DNA of 64,000 bases from an uncultured Acetatifactor sp. (GCA_910585665.1 CAJUFI010000006.1:1-64000); one strand, 5' to 3'. Shown: positions 39,551 through 49,149, numbered from the stretch's first letter. The notes: a model not told the origin generated them from the letters alone. Numbers and translations are program-made.

Positions 39551-39679
39551 ATTTTTCCGCTTTTTCCGGGTTCGGGATCAGTTTTCCTTGCCAGATAGGG
39601 AGATGTCTGTTAAAATAGGGCAGAGAAGCATCCGGAGAGGGGATGGGGGCCGCAAGGATGCGGAAGAGAGGTGAGGGAC

Positions 39680-39853
39680 ATGCTTCCAAAGGATTCGGTC
39701 ATGCTGCTGAGCTTCGTGAACACGAAACTGCGGGACTTTTATGACAGTCTGGATGCCCTGTGCGAGGGCCTGGACGCGGACAGGCAGGACATCGTGGACA
39801 GGCTGGGGGACATCGGTTATCATTATGACGCGGAAAGGAACCAGTTTCTATAA
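39680..39853 (+). CDS. DUF4250 protein
   Basis: 57 residues from the ATG at 39680. MLPKDSVMLLSFVNTKLRDFY and the ending YHYDAERNQF match DUF4250, small proteins of unknown function in Firmicutes. An upstream GTG (39671) overlaps the ribosome site. Confidence 0.82.
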   Translation: MLPKDSVMLLSFVNTKLRDFYDSLDALCEGLDADRQDIVDRLGDIGYHYDAERNQFL

Positions 39854-39860
39854 TTTGCTG

Positions 39861-39889
39861 TTGTAATTTTTTCTTTTTTTTGATATGAT
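39861..39889 (+). promoter_or_regulatory. Promoter of the phosphofructokinase gene
   Basis: TTGTAA, 17-bp T-rich spacer, TATGAT, 72 bp before the start codon. Confidence 0.65.
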
Positions 39890-39960
39890 TTAACAGATAA
39901 AAATATTGTGATTCCTTGTCGGTTCATCCGGCTTGAAAAATTTATATGGAGGATTTGAAA

Positions 39961-41202
39961 ATGGCAAAAAAACGTAACATCATCGTTGGTCAGTCAGGCG
40001 GTCCCACCGCTGTGATCAATTCCAGCCTGGCAGGCGTCTACAAGACTGCCAAGGAGAGAGGATTCCACAAGGTATACGGAATGCTGCACGGCGTCCAGGG
40101 CTTTTTGGACGAGCAGTATGTGGATCTGTCCTCACAGATTCATTCCGATATCGACATCGAGCTGCTGAAGAGGACGCCCTCGGCTTTCCTGGGGTCCTGC
40201 CGTTACAAGCTGCCCGAGATCCACGAGAATCCGGAGATTTATGAGAAGCTCTTCGAAATCATGGACAAGCTGGACATCGAAGCTTTCATCTACATCGGCG
40301 GAAACGATTCCATGGACACAATCAAGAAGCTGTCCGATTACGCGATCCTGAAGGGCCATGCCCAGAAGTTCCTGGGCGTGCCCAAGACCATAGACAACGA
40401 CCTGGCCCTCACTGACCATACGCCCGGCTTCGGAAGCGCCGCAAAATATATCGCCGCTTCCACGAAGGAAGTCATCCGGGATGCCCTGGGCCTGAACTAC
40501 AAGAAAGATTCCATCACCATCATTGAGGTCATGGGACGTAATGCAGGATGGCTCACAGGCGCTACCGCCCTGGCCAAGACCGAGGAGTGCGAAGGCCCGG
40601 ATGCCATCTATCTGCCCGAGGCCGTGTTCGACATCGATAAGTTCCTGAAGAACACCAAGGAGCTTCTGAAGAAGAAGAATTCCGTGGTCATCGCTGTATC
40701 CGAGGGCATCAAGGTGGAGGACGGCAGATATGTGTGCGAGCTGGGCGGCGGCTCAGAGTATGTGGACGCCTTCGGCCATAAGCAGCTTCAGGGGACAGCC
40801 GCCTATCTGGCGAACTTCCTGGGCGCGGAGATTGGCTGCAAGACCAGGAGCATCGAGTTCTCCACCCTGCAGAGGAGCGCTTCCCATATGGCTTCCCGCG
40901 TGGACGTGGACGAGGCGTTCATGGTAGGCGGCGCTGCCGTAAAGGCGGCTGACGAGGGCGACACCGGCAAGATGGTGGTCATCGACCGCGTCTCCGACGA
41001 TCCTTACCAGAGCGCGGCGGGCATCTATGACGTGCACAGGATTGCCAACCACGAGAAGCTGGTTCCCCGCAACTGGATGAACAGGGACGGAAACTACGTG
41101 ACCCAGGAGTTCATCAACTACATCGAGCCCTTGATCCATGGCGACTACCAGCCGTTCATGGTCAACGGTCTGCCTCAGCATCTGGTGCTCAAGAAGAAAT
41201 AA
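39961..41202 (+). CDS. pfp: PPi-dependent 6-phosphofructokinase
   Basis: 413 residues from the ATG at 39961 (GGAGG upstream). QSGGPTAVINSSL, IYIGGNDSMDT, PKTIDNDL, TPGFGSAAKYIA and VMGRNAGWLTGATAL are PFK signatures. The GGND and PKTIDND forms and the length point to a PPi-using clade rather than ATP-PFK. Glycolytic fructose-6-phosphate phosphorylation, reversible. Confidence 0.88.
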   Translation: MAKKRNIIVGQSGGPTAVINSSLAGVYKTAKERGFHKVYGMLHGVQGFLDEQYVDLSSQIHSDIDIELLKRTPSAFLGSCRYKLPEIHENPEIYEKLFEIMDKLDIEAFIYIGGNDSMDTIKKLSDYAILKGHAQKFLGVPKTIDNDLALTDHTPGFGSAAKYIAASTKEVIRDALGLNYKKDSITIIEVMGRNAGWLTGATALAKTEECEGPDAIYLPEAVFDIDKFLKNTKELLKKKNSVVIAVSEGIKVEDGRYVCELGGGSEYVDAFGHKQLQGTAAYLANFLGAEIGCKTRSIEFSTLQRSASHMASRVDVDEAFMVGGAAVKAADEGDTGKMVVIDRVSDDPYQSAAGIYDVHRIANHEKLVPRNWMNRDGNYVTQEFINYIEPLIHGDYQPFMVNGLPQHLVLKKK

Positions 41203-41222
41203 TAGAGCTGGTCGGATAAAAG

Positions 41223-41268
41223 CAGAAGCCGTGTCAGGAACGGAAACGTTCCGGCATGGCTTTTGCTG
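41223..41268 (+). terminator. Terminator-like hairpin after pfp
   Basis: AAGCCGTG/CATGGCTT outer and GGAACG/CGTTCC inner arms around GAAA, then TTTTGC. Confidence 0.65.
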
Positions 41269-41325
41269 CATGTAAGCATGGAATGGAGCACGAAAAAGAT
41301 ACGGAAATCTATATGAGGAGGAAAT

Positions 41326-42618
41326 ATGCTGAACCAAGAGACAACCAAGGCATATGCTGAGATACTCAAAGAAGAACTGGTGCCCGCCATGGGCTGTACC
41401 GAACCCATTGCCGTGGCCTATGCGGGGGCCCTTGCCAGGCGGACGCTGGGGGCGCTGCCCGAAAGGGTGGAGCTGACTGTAAGCGGAAATATCATCAAGA
41501 ATGTCAAGAGCGTCATCGTGCCCCACACAGGGGGGAGGAAGGGCCTGCAGACGGCTGTGGCGGTGGGAATCTGCTGTGGTGACGCCGAGAAGGAACTGGA
41601 AGTGCTGTCCGATGTCACGGAAGGGCAGATGGAGGCGATGGATGCCTTTCTGAAGTCGGCCCAAATCGTTGTCCTGGAATCGGACGCGGACTGCCCGTTT
41701 GACATCCGGGTGAGGGTCTGCAAGGGCGGGGACAGCGCCTATATCCGAATCATTGGAAACCACACAAATGTAGTCAATATACGCCGGAACGAGGAAGTCC
41801 TGTTGGACAAGCCTTTCTGCAATGACGTCATCCTGGCGGCGGAAAACCGTAAGCTGCTGAATGTCAGGGACATCGTGGCGTTTGCGGACGAGGCTGACCT
41901 GGAGGATGTGCGGGAGGTGCTGAAGCGCCAGATTGAATACAATACCGCCATAGCGGAGGCGGGCATGAGCGGGAGATACGGCGCAAGCATCGGGAAGATA
42001 CTGATCCGCTCCTACGGGAACAGCGTCCAGAACCGCGCCAAGGCCTATGCGGCGGCAGGTTCCGATGCCCGCATGAACGGGTGCGAGCTGCCTGTGGTCA
42101 TCAATTCCGGCAGCGGCAACCAGGGCATGACGGCCTCCATCCCTGTGATTGTCTACGCAAAAGAGTGCAATGTGTCACAGGACATGCTCTACCGCGCCCT
42201 GATTGTCTCCAACCTTGTGACGATTCACCTGAAGACGGGAATCGGCAGCCTGTCCGCCTATTGCGGGGCCACCAGCGCCGGGGCGGGAGCGGGGGCAGGC
42301 ATCTGCTATCTGTACGGCGGGCATTACGATGAAATCGCCCACACGGTGGTAAACGCCCTGGCCATCAACTCCGGCATGCTCTGCGACGGGGCGAAAGCAA
42401 GCTGCGCGGCGAAAATCGCCTCCGCGGTGGAAGCGGGGCTTCTGGGGATGCAGATGTACATGCATGACAGTCAGTTCTACAGCGGCGACGGCCTTGTGGC
42501 CAGCGACGTGGAGGACACCATCAGGACAGTCAGCGCCATCGCCAGGGAAGGGATGCGCGAGACGGACAGTGAAATCATCCATTTCATGATCGGAAACGAT
42601 TGCGGCAAGTCTTTCTAA
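41326..42618 (+). CDS. L-cysteine desulfidase-like / UPF0597 (serine dehydratase alpha-like) protein
   Basis: 430 residues behind GAGGAGG. MGCTEPIAVAYAGALAR and SGNIIKNVKSVIVPHTGG are hallmarks of the CyuA/YhaM family, with cysteines that bind an Fe-S cluster. Members degrade L-cysteine (or serine) to pyruvate, ammonia and sulfide anaerobically. No transporter adjoins. Confidence 0.86.
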   Translation: MLNQETTKAYAEILKEELVPAMGCTEPIAVAYAGALARRTLGALPERVELTVSGNIIKNVKSVIVPHTGGRKGLQTAVAVGICCGDAEKELEVLSDVTEGQMEAMDAFLKSAQIVVLESDADCPFDIRVRVCKGGDSAYIRIIGNHTNVVNIRRNEEVLLDKPFCNDVILAAENRKLLNVRDIVAFADEADLEDVREVLKRQIEYNTAIAEAGMSGRYGASIGKILIRSYGNSVQNRAKAYAAAGSDARMNGCELPVVINSGSGNQGMTASIPVIVYAKECNVSQDMLYRALIVSNLVTIHLKTGIGSLSAYCGATSAGAGAGAGICYLYGGHYDEIAHTVVNALAINSGMLCDGAKASCAAKIASAVEAGLLGMQMYMHDSQFYSGDGLVASDVEDTIRTVSAIAREGMRETDSEIIHFMIGNDCGKSF

Positions 42619-42645
42619 GCTATGGCATACGACGGCATCCAGCCA

Positions 42646-42659
42646 GGCCAGATCTGGCC
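42646..42659. repeat. 14-bp perfect palindrome GGCCAGATCTGGCC
   Basis: Lies in the 190-bp gap after the desulfidase gene. TGTCCGGA-type repeats follow (about 42693-42722). Possible operator or terminator stem. Confidence 0.45.
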
Positions 42660-42808
42660 GGACAATTTGCTATAAATGACAGCGGTAAAGCCTGTCCGGA
42701 AAGGGACGGAATCTGTCCGGACAGAAGTCGGGGGGATTGTTCTCAGGGAATGGAAGCGCTCCTGGATGCATATATTACATTGAGAGAATGACGAACTGAG
42801 GTCTGGAT

Positions 42809-43513
42809 ATGAAGAAGATGACAACGGCAATCTTGCTTTTTGACTTAGTGGCAGGATTGCTGTTTTTGGGTCTATATGGGATGCAGAGCAGAACTGTGGC
42901 GGCGGACAGCGGCATGGTGGACGTGGTGGAAGACGAAGGGCAGCTGGCGGCGGAGGATGTGAAGAAGATCGCGATTACCTTCGATGACGGCCCCCACCCC
43001 TGCTATACGGAGCAGCTGCTGGACGGGCTGAAGGAGCGTGGCGTGGTGGCCACCTTTTTCGTCACCGGGGAACACGCGGAACTGCACCCGGAGGTGATTG
43101 CAAGGATGCAGGAAGAGGGGCATCTGATCGGAAACCATACATACAGCCACATCCAGCTGACGAAGAGCAACCGGGAGACCTTTAAGGAGGAGCTGATCAA
43201 GACCAACGAGATTTTAAAAGAAATCACCGGGGAGGAGGTGCAGTATGTGCGGCCGCCCTACGGAAGCTGGGACAAGAGCTTCGAGAAGGAGCTGAACATG
43301 TTCCCGGTGCTCTGGACGGTGGACCCCCTGGACTGGTGCTCCAAGAATGTGGGCTGCATCACGGAGAAAATCGTCAGCAAGACAGGGGAGAACGACATCA
43401 TCCTGATGCACGACTATTACGACACCTCCGTGACGGCGGCCCTGAAGGCAATTGATGAGCTGCTGGAGGAGGGGTATACCTTTGTGACGGTGGAGGAGAT
43501 TTTATTTGACTGA
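42809..43513 (+). CDS. Polysaccharide deacetylase (NodB family)
   Basis: 234 residues. N-terminal TM/signal (about 4-22), then ITFDDGPHPCYTEQLLDGL, HLIGNHTYSHIQL (metal His pair) and VRPPYGSWD. The catalytic Asp and metal triad are present. Probably de-N-acetylates peptidoglycan or exopolysaccharide outside the membrane. Confidence 0.92.
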   Translation: MKKMTTAILLFDLVAGLLFLGLYGMQSRTVAADSGMVDVVEDEGQLAAEDVKKIAITFDDGPHPCYTEQLLDGLKERGVVATFFVTGEHAELHPEVIARMQEEGHLIGNHTYSHIQLTKSNRETFKEELIKTNEILKEITGEEVQYVRPPYGSWDKSFEKELNMFPVLWTVDPLDWCSKNVGCITEKIVSKTGENDIILMHDYYDTSVTAALKAIDELLEEGYTFVTVEEILFD

Positions 43514-43517
43514 TTGC

Positions 43518-43551
43518 AAAAAGATAGTGTAAAGTCGACTGTTTTGTGTTA
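43518..43551. repeat. GATAGTGTAAA...TTTTGTGTTA repeat, copy 1
   Basis: Shares GATAGTGTAAA and ACTGTTTTGTGTTA(TGATA) with 45908-45945. The mobile element at 43552 is inserted in its TTA, and removing it joins GTGTTA to TGATA as in the other copy. Looks like an insertion-sequence end or a repeated promoter. Confidence 0.6.
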
Positions 43552-43651
43552 GGAATTGTCGGAAAATAACTGCTGCAATTGCTTCAGGCAAAAGCCCGGA
43601 AATACAATAAAAATTGCCATAAACTTGCAGCAGTTATTTGTAGACAATTCC
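43552..43651 (-). mobile_element. 100-bp palindromic mobile element, copy 2 (inverted)
   Basis: Sequence identical to copy 8 in reverse orientation. TTA (TAA on the element strand) on both sides at 43549-43551 and 43652-43654. Confidence 0.9.
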
Positions 43652-43689
43652 TTATGATACCTGCCTTTCGGAGTTGAATTAAAAAAATA

Positions 43690-43857
43690 GTGCTAAGCCA
43701 TAAAAAGCAGATGCTTGACCGGATGGCGCCGGAGCTGATGGCGAATCCCATGATCGAGTACGCCAAGAGGATGACCCTGGCGGAGGGCATCAGCTCCACG
43801 CCGGATATCCGTGCGGTGTACGAGGTGGTGCTGCAGGCGCTGAATGAGCAGGGGTAG
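43690..43857 (+). pseudogene. Orphan 3' gene fragment
   Basis: Frame of 55 residues from a GTG without ribosome site (LDRMAPELMANPMIEYAKRM...) with host-like codon usage. Probably the C-terminal end of a lost larger gene. Family not recognised. Confidence 0.45.
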
Positions 43858-43899
43858 AGTGCGCCGGGATTGTTGCTGGGCTCCCGCAGCTGGCTTATG

Positions 43900-45636
43900 T
43901 CAGACTCCCAGCTGCGGCGCCAGCTCCCTTAAGCATTTCTGGATATTATTGCTGTGCACATAGCATAATTTCTGCCGCCTTTCCCTGCCGGATAATATCT
44001 TATAGTAGCAGGAATGTGCCAGGACTTCCGTGTTGCATATGATACAGTCCTTTCCCCTTATCATCTTATCATCCAGGCTGTTCTGGCCTGCGGAGATAAA
44101 TTGCCATTTCGGGAAAAGTTCCCGCAGCTTATTCTGCCAGTTGGTGTGCCCGCCTACCACGAGCACTTTCTTTTCGCTCCATTCGGGCAGCTTTGTCTCA
44201 GCGCAGGCATCCCCATTCCCTTCCTCCCGGCCTTCGCTCAGGGAATAGAGATAGGAGCGCATTTCCCCCAGCTCGGTCTGCTGCGCGGCTATCTGCTGTT
44301 TCTGCTCGGCTGCTTGCTTCTGCAGTCTCCGCAGTTCCTGCTCCTGTTTCAAGATCGTATCCTGCAGCCTCCGTTTTTCTAAAGCAAGCTGTTCCAGCTC
44401 CCTTTCTTTCTGCTTTTGCCGCAGACAGAGTTCCTCTTTTTCACGCTGCGCGATTTGAAGCTGCATTCCCGCGTAATCTTTCGAAGCCAGCAGGGACTGC
44501 TCCTCCAGCTGCCGGATATACTTGCACAGCTGTGCCAGAATCAACCCTGTGGCATAGGTGCGCTGCGACCACCGCTCACGCTGCCTCATCAGGCATCTGG
44601 TCTCTTCCTCCGAAAGGTCATATCCCCAGAACTTTATCGGGCTCATCTGGTACAGGCCGAAGATCCGCAGTACCAGGTCGGCCATCTGCTCCAGTTCGCC
44701 TTCGCGGAGCATCCCCAGCAGGGAGCTGTGGGAGGAATATTTTTCGTCATATTTTTGGAAAAATTCCCTCTGGTCTGTCTCGAAATCCGCCAGATCCCCA
44801 TAGGCTCTCTCTCCGTTCGTCAATTGGTCGATGGAGCTTTCATAGAAATGGAGCATCACCAGCGTATTATAATCCCATTCATAGGGGATTCCCATGTCCT
44901 CGGCCATTACCATCAGCAGCATCATTCTGCTTACCGTAGACAGCATGGCATTCTCGGCCGGGACATTCCCGCGCAGAATCTCCTGCACCATTGTCCCGGT
45001 TATCACATTTCTTGCTTTGAGCTGTCTTTTTAGATAGCCGTATCCGGCATAAATGATTCTCATCAGCTGACGATAGCAGCCCCCATCCTTCCTATCGCGG
45101 CGCAGCCTGTCCAATAGTCCCAGCAGAAGGCGGGCGTCCCAGATCTGTTCCGCCCGGAAAAAGCCTTCGAAGTAAGGGTTTCTATATTCTGACTGCTCGA
45201 AGCAAGCGTAATATTCGTCCCGCTCCTTTATTTCTGCCGCAATCGCTGCCCTGCACCTGTCATTGTTGACAATGCCGTAGACCATTGGATATGTGACATC
45301 CAGCTGGATTTCCTCCCCATTTCGGGACATTGGCAGCGTGTACAGCTCATAGAGCTTGTCATTCGATTCCTTTTTGAACCTGGCCATCTTTCCCAGGAAC
45401 AGCTGGTCAAAAAGATCCTCCAGGTTCTTCTCATTAAATGTCAGGCTGGCAACTCCCCTGTCCCGCAGGTATAAGACATCGTGCTGCAGCCCCTCAGGCA
45501 GTGTTCCTTTCTCCAGGTTTTCCACGATCGTTTTTACGACATCCTTGTAGCACAGACACTGGCGCATGAAAATCGCCTTCCCGTTGATTACCTTCCGGAT
45601 CCCTTCATATACAATAGTTCCTCTCTTCTCTGCCAT
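43900..45636 (-). CDS. DUF2325 protein with coiled coil
   Basis: 578 residues; the ATG at 45636 has AAAAGGAG upstream, whereas a longer frame lacks a site. A large helical N-terminal part is followed by a coiled coil of about 100 residues (about 400-500, rich in Gln/Glu/Leu), then the C-terminal DUF2325 domain (KKVLVVGGHTNW...ICNTEVLAHSCYYKI). DUF2325 has a Rossmann-like fold of unknown role. Confidence 0.78.
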   Translation of the reverse strand: MAEKRGTIVYEGIRKVINGKAIFMRQCLCYKDVVKTIVENLEKGTLPEGLQHDVLYLRDRGVASLTFNEKNLEDLFDQLFLGKMARFKKESNDKLYELYTLPMSRNGEEIQLDVTYPMVYGIVNNDRCRAAIAAEIKERDEYYACFEQSEYRNPYFEGFFRAEQIWDARLLLGLLDRLRRDRKDGGCYRQLMRIIYAGYGYLKRQLKARNVITGTMVQEILRGNVPAENAMLSTVSRMMLLMVMAEDMGIPYEWDYNTLVMLHFYESSIDQLTNGERAYGDLADFETDQREFFQKYDEKYSSHSSLLGMLREGELEQMADLVLRIFGLYQMSPIKFWGYDLSEEETRCLMRQRERWSQRTYATGLILAQLCKYIRQLEEQSLLASKDYAGMQLQIAQREKEELCLRQKQKERELEQLALEKRRLQDTILKQEQELRRLQKQAAEQKQQIAAQQTELGEMRSYLYSLSEGREEGNGDACAETKLPEWSEKKVLVVGGHTNWQNKLRELFPKWQFISAGQNSLDDKMIRGKDCIICNTEVLAHSCYYKILSGRERRQKLCYVHSNNIQKCLRELAPQLGV

Positions 45637-45907
45637 ACGCAATTCTCCTTTTTCCTGTAACATTCCTCGATGATAATTCGGCGATACGCCAATACCATGG
45701 CCATAAGCCATGCATGATTAAAAAGATTCACTTGATGTGAAAATATCAGTATACTGATAGTATATATGATTTTCAGGAAAATGCAAGTCTTTTTTCAAAT
45801 CTCCTTTCCTCCAGCAAAGATATATGTCAGTATCTACGGATGACAGTTGTTGAACAATTATCTTTGCAAAAAGCCGGATGTTGTGTGTCAGTCTGCCGGA
45901 ATGGATG

Positions 45908-45945
45908 AAAAGATAGTGTAAATCACACTGTTTTGTGTTATGATA
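45908..45945. repeat. GATAGTGTAAA...TTTTGTGTTATGATA repeat, copy 2
   Basis: Intact counterpart of the sequence at 43518, without an inserted element. It lies 220-260 bp upstream of the second AAA/PD-(D/E)XK gene. Confidence 0.6.
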
Positions 45946-46000
45946 GAAGCGAACAGACAAGAAGACAGATAAAAAGAATGCCGGATTTGCGCATATTATG

Positions 46001-46110
46001 GATGATTTATACTGCACGCCGGTTGAATTTGCAGTGCAACCCGACTGCAGACCGCCAGCCAGGTACAATGTTGGATGTGCCAATGTAAATCCTGGCGGTC
46101 TGCAGTATAG
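46001..46110. repeat. Small repeat element, family 2, copy Y, with a 14-bp stem
   Basis: Begins GATGATTTATACTGC and ends GTAAATCCTGGCGGT...GCAGTATA like copy X. Terminal TATACTGCA/TGCAGTATA, and a perfect internal stem CTGCAGACCGCCAG (46045-46058) with 46092-46105. The middle differs from copy X. Confidence 0.65.
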
Positions 46111-46167
46111 TGACGAAAAGGGTACTGCAGGAGAGGATAGCAGAGGAATTCCGGAAAGGAGGCAGGT

Positions 46168-47859
46168 ATGCCGAGAACAGTCAGCATCGGATGCCAGGAT
46201 TTTGAGAAATTGAGAGTCCGCAATAATTTCTATGTGGACAAGACCATGTTTATAAAGGAATGGTGGGAGGCGGAGGATGAGGTGACGCTGATTACCCGCC
46301 CCAGGCGCTTTGGGAAGACGCTTACCATGAGCATGCTGGAAAAATTCTTTTCCGTGGAGTATGCCGGGAGGAGCGATTTATTTGAAGGGCTGGATATCTG
46401 GAAGGAGGACAAGTACCGGGAACTTCAGGGGACGTATCCTGTGATTTTCATCAGCTTCGCCCCTGTGAAGGAGGGTGCCTTTCTGAGCGCACAGAAGAAA
46501 ATATTCTTTCTTATTGCGGAGCTGTACAACCGGTTCGATTTCCTTCTGGACAGCGGAATCCTGAAAGAGGATGAAAAAGAATACTACCGTAAGGTATCCT
46601 TCGACATGGAAGCCAATATTGCCACAGACGCCCTGAAAGCGCTGTCGGGCTTTCTGGCCAGGTATTATGGGAAAAAGACAATCATACTCCTGGATGAATA
46701 TGATACGCCAATGCAGGAGGCGTATGTCCAAGGCTACTGGGAAGAACTGGTATTTTTTACCAGGAGCTTGTTCATTGCCACTTTCAAGACGAATCCCTAT
46801 ATAGAGCGGGCCATCATGACGGGGATCACCAGGGTAAGTAGGGAATCCATGTTTTCAGATTTGAACAATTTGGAGGTAATAAGTGTCACTTCTGGAAAAT
46901 ATGGCAACGTATTTGGCTTCACGGAAGAGGAAGTATTTGCCGCACTGGATGAATATGCCATGACAGATCGAAAAGAAGAAGTGAAGATGTGGTATGATGG
47001 GTTTTCATTTGGTTATTGGAAAGATATTTATAATCCGTGGTCTATCATAAATTTTTTGGATAAAAGGATGGCAGCGCCTTACTGGGTCAACACCAGCTCC
47101 AACAGCCTGGCGGGAAAGCTGGTTCAGGAAGGCAGCCCGGAACTTAAGATGACGATGGAGGGACTGCTGCAGGGAGGGACTTTCCACGCTTTCCTGGACG
47201 AGCAGATTGTGTTCAGCGAACTGGAAAAAGAGGAAAGCGCAGTCTGGAGCCTGTTACTTGCCAGCGGATATTTGAAAGCCATATCATCGGCGCTGAACAC
47301 GGAACATATGGAAATGGAGTACGAACTGAAGCTCACCAACATGGAAGTTCGTTATATGTTCCTACATATTATCAGAAAGTGGTTCGGGGTGTGCCGCGGA
47401 ATGCAGGATGGTTTTGTGAAAGCGCTGCTTTCCGATGACCTGGAGGGAATGAACGATTATATGAACGAGGTGTCCGGTGAAATGTTCAGCAGTTTCGACA
47501 CCGGAAAAAAGCCATCGGTGAAAGCCCAGCCGGAGCGGTTTTACCATGGGTTTGTATTGGGGCTTCTGGCTCAGCTGCAGAATCGCTATGTCATAACTTC
47601 CAACAGAGAGAGTGGTTTGGGACGGTATGACATCATGATAGAACCGAAGCAGGCGGGAGAGGCCGCATTTATCATCGAATTCAAGGTAGTCCACGCAAAA
47701 AGAGGAGAAACTCTGGAAGACGGAGTAAAGGCCGCGCTGCAGCAGATTGAGGAGAAGCGGTATGAAGCGATGCTGTTAAGCAGAGGGATAGAGCCCGGGA
47801 AGATCAGGAAGTATGGATTTGCCTTTGAGGGAAGCCGGGTGTTGATTGGGAGAGGGTGA
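46168..47859 (+). CDS. AAA-ATPase_like / PD-(D/E)XK nuclease-family protein (copy 2)
   Basis: 563 residues behind AAAGGAGG. NNFYVDKTMFI, P-loop variant RPRRFGKT (about 43), LLDEYDTP (about 174); C-terminal nuclease core GRYDIMI...FIIEFKVV (about 486-503). Same family as 25372-26955 but diverged. Its end overlaps the Panacea fragment. Confidence 0.87.
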   Translation: MPRTVSIGCQDFEKLRVRNNFYVDKTMFIKEWWEAEDEVTLITRPRRFGKTLTMSMLEKFFSVEYAGRSDLFEGLDIWKEDKYRELQGTYPVIFISFAPVKEGAFLSAQKKIFFLIAELYNRFDFLLDSGILKEDEKEYYRKVSFDMEANIATDALKALSGFLARYYGKKTIILLDEYDTPMQEAYVQGYWEELVFFTRSLFIATFKTNPYIERAIMTGITRVSRESMFSDLNNLEVISVTSGKYGNVFGFTEEEVFAALDEYAMTDRKEEVKMWYDGFSFGYWKDIYNPWSIINFLDKRMAAPYWVNTSSNSLAGKLVQEGSPELKMTMEGLLQGGTFHAFLDEQIVFSELEKEESAVWSLLLASGYLKAISSALNTEHMEMEYELKLTNMEVRYMFLHIIRKWFGVCRGMQDGFVKALLSDDLEGMNDYMNEVSGEMFSSFDTGKKPSVKAQPERFYHGFVLGLLAQLQNRYVITSNRESGLGRYDIMIEPKQAGEAAFIIEFKVVHAKRGETLEDGVKAALQQIEEKRYEAMLLSRGIEPGKIRKYGFAFEGSRVLIGRG

Positions 47860-48334
47860 AGATAATGTTAAAGATGCCCCTGTCACGCATTTGGCATTGC
47901 AGAAATTGCTGTACTTTGTGCAGAGCTGGAGCAGGACATTGCTGGACCAGGCGATGTTTGATGATGATTGTGAGGCTTGGGTTCACGGCGCGGTTTACCC
48001 TAATGTATATAGTGTTTTCAGGCAATTTAAATATGCGCCCTTACCCAGTGTGGAGGAGACATTTGAGTTTGGGGAGCAGGAGCAGAGGATACTGAACGCC
48101 GTAAAAAAATACTATTTCGATATTTATAGCGCAAAGGCGCTGGAAGAAATCTGTCATCGGGAGCCGCCTTATATAGAGACAAGAGAGGGATTTCCGGAAG
48201 GAAAGGCATGCCATAAAGTGATGGATGCGGAGAAAATCAGTTCGTATTATGGCAAAGTAGTACAAAAATATAAGATACGTTTGTCGGACATGTCAAACAT
48301 CAAAGTCTATTTGAGCATCATTTTAAGCTATTAG
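47846..48334 (+). CDS. Panacea/SocA-like (DUF4065) protein, N-terminally truncated
   Basis: 162 residues from a TTG inside the end of the ATPase gene. LALQKLLYFVQSWS and CEAWVHGAVYPNVYSVFRQF are Panacea signatures; this domain occurs in SocA-type antitoxins and phage-linked proteins. The usual N-terminal helix is missing, so the ATPase gene appears joined to it by a deletion. No toxin gene adjoins. May be non-functional. Confidence 0.7.
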   Translation: MGEGEDNVKDAPVTHLALQKLLYFVQSWSRTLLDQAMFDDDCEAWVHGAVYPNVYSVFRQFKYAPLPSVEETFEFGEQEQRILNAVKKYYFDIYSAKALEEICHREPPYIETREGFPEGKACHKVMDAEKISSYYGKVVQKYKIRLSDMSNIKVYLSIILSY

Positions 48335-48375
48335 GATGCTTGATGTCATGTCGGAAAATGTATTGTTGAAAGAGG

Positions 48376-48406
48376 GAAGCATCTGCCTAAAGTGGATGCT
48401 TTTTTC
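48376..48406 (+). terminator. Terminator before xpt
   Basis: GAAGCATC arm, TGCCTAAAGT loop, GGATGCTT then T run. Confidence 0.75.
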
Positions 48407-48471
48407 GTCATAATCCAGGGGAAGCAAACGAAAATAAGTGAAGTTTTATTCCGGCAGAGCAGAAAAACAGA

Positions 48472-48499
48472 TGACAACCACAAACGGATATGCTATACT
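48472..48499 (+). promoter_or_regulatory. Promoter of the xpt-permease operon
   Basis: TGACAA, 16-bp spacer, TATACT, followed by a TGTACATGTACA palindrome. No purine riboswitch aptamer is visible in the leader. Confidence 0.6.
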
Positions 48500-48540
48500 G
48501 TGAAACTGTACATGTACAAGCAAGCGAGGAGGTACGGCAG

Positions 48541-49122
48541 ATGAATTTTCTGGAAGAAAGAATCGCGAAAGACGGCATCGTCAAGCCCGGCAATGTCTTG
48601 AAAGTGGACAGTTTCCTGAATCACCAGATGGACATTTCCCTGATGGATGAGATTGGGAGGGAGTTCCACCGGCGCTTCGAGGGAAGCTGCATAACGAAGG
48701 TGCTGACCATCGAGGCATCCGGCATCGCCATCGCATATCCCGTGGCAAGGGAGTTCGGCGTGCCCATGGTCTTTGCGAAGAAGTCGAAGTCCATCAATAT
48801 CGAGGGCGAAATGTATATGGCGGAGGTGGAATCCTTCACCCATAAGAACAAGAATCAGGTAATCGTATCCAAGAAGTTTTTGACCGCCGAGGATCATGTC
48901 CTCATCATCGACGACTTCCTGGCCAACGGCTGCGCGCTGCAGGGCCTGATCTCCATCGCGGAGTCCGCGGGGGCCACCGTGGAAGGCCTGGGGATAGCCA
49001 TCGAGAAGGGCTTTCAGATCGGCGGCCGCGTCATCCGGAATCTGGGCTATCGCCTGGAATCCCTTGCAATCGTGGAGTCCATGGACGCACAGACCGGCAC
49101 GATCTGGTTCCGGCAGCAGTAA
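48541..49122 (+). CDS. xpt: Xanthine phosphoribosyltransferase
   Basis: 193 residues from the ATG at 48541 (GAGGAGG). MNFLEERIAKDG start, VDSFLNHQMD and PRPP loop LIIDDFLANGCAL match Xpt. Converts xanthine plus PRPP to XMP. Co-directional with the permease 27 bp downstream, the usual xpt-pbuX layout. Confidence 0.93.
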   Translation: MNFLEERIAKDGIVKPGNVLKVDSFLNHQMDISLMDEIGREFHRRFEGSCITKVLTIEASGIAIAYPVAREFGVPMVFAKKSKSINIEGEMYMAEVESFTHKNKNQVIVSKKFLTAEDHVLIIDDFLANGCALQGLISIAESAGATVEGLGIAIEKGFQIGGRVIRNLGYRLESLAIVESMDAQTGTIWFRQQ

Positions 49123-49149
49123 AAAACAGACAAAAGAGAGGATGAATCC

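Noticed and set aside
48407..48540. Purine riboswitch before xpt
   Set aside because: The leader lacks the conserved aptamer loops and pairing; only a plain promoter and a short palindrome are visible.
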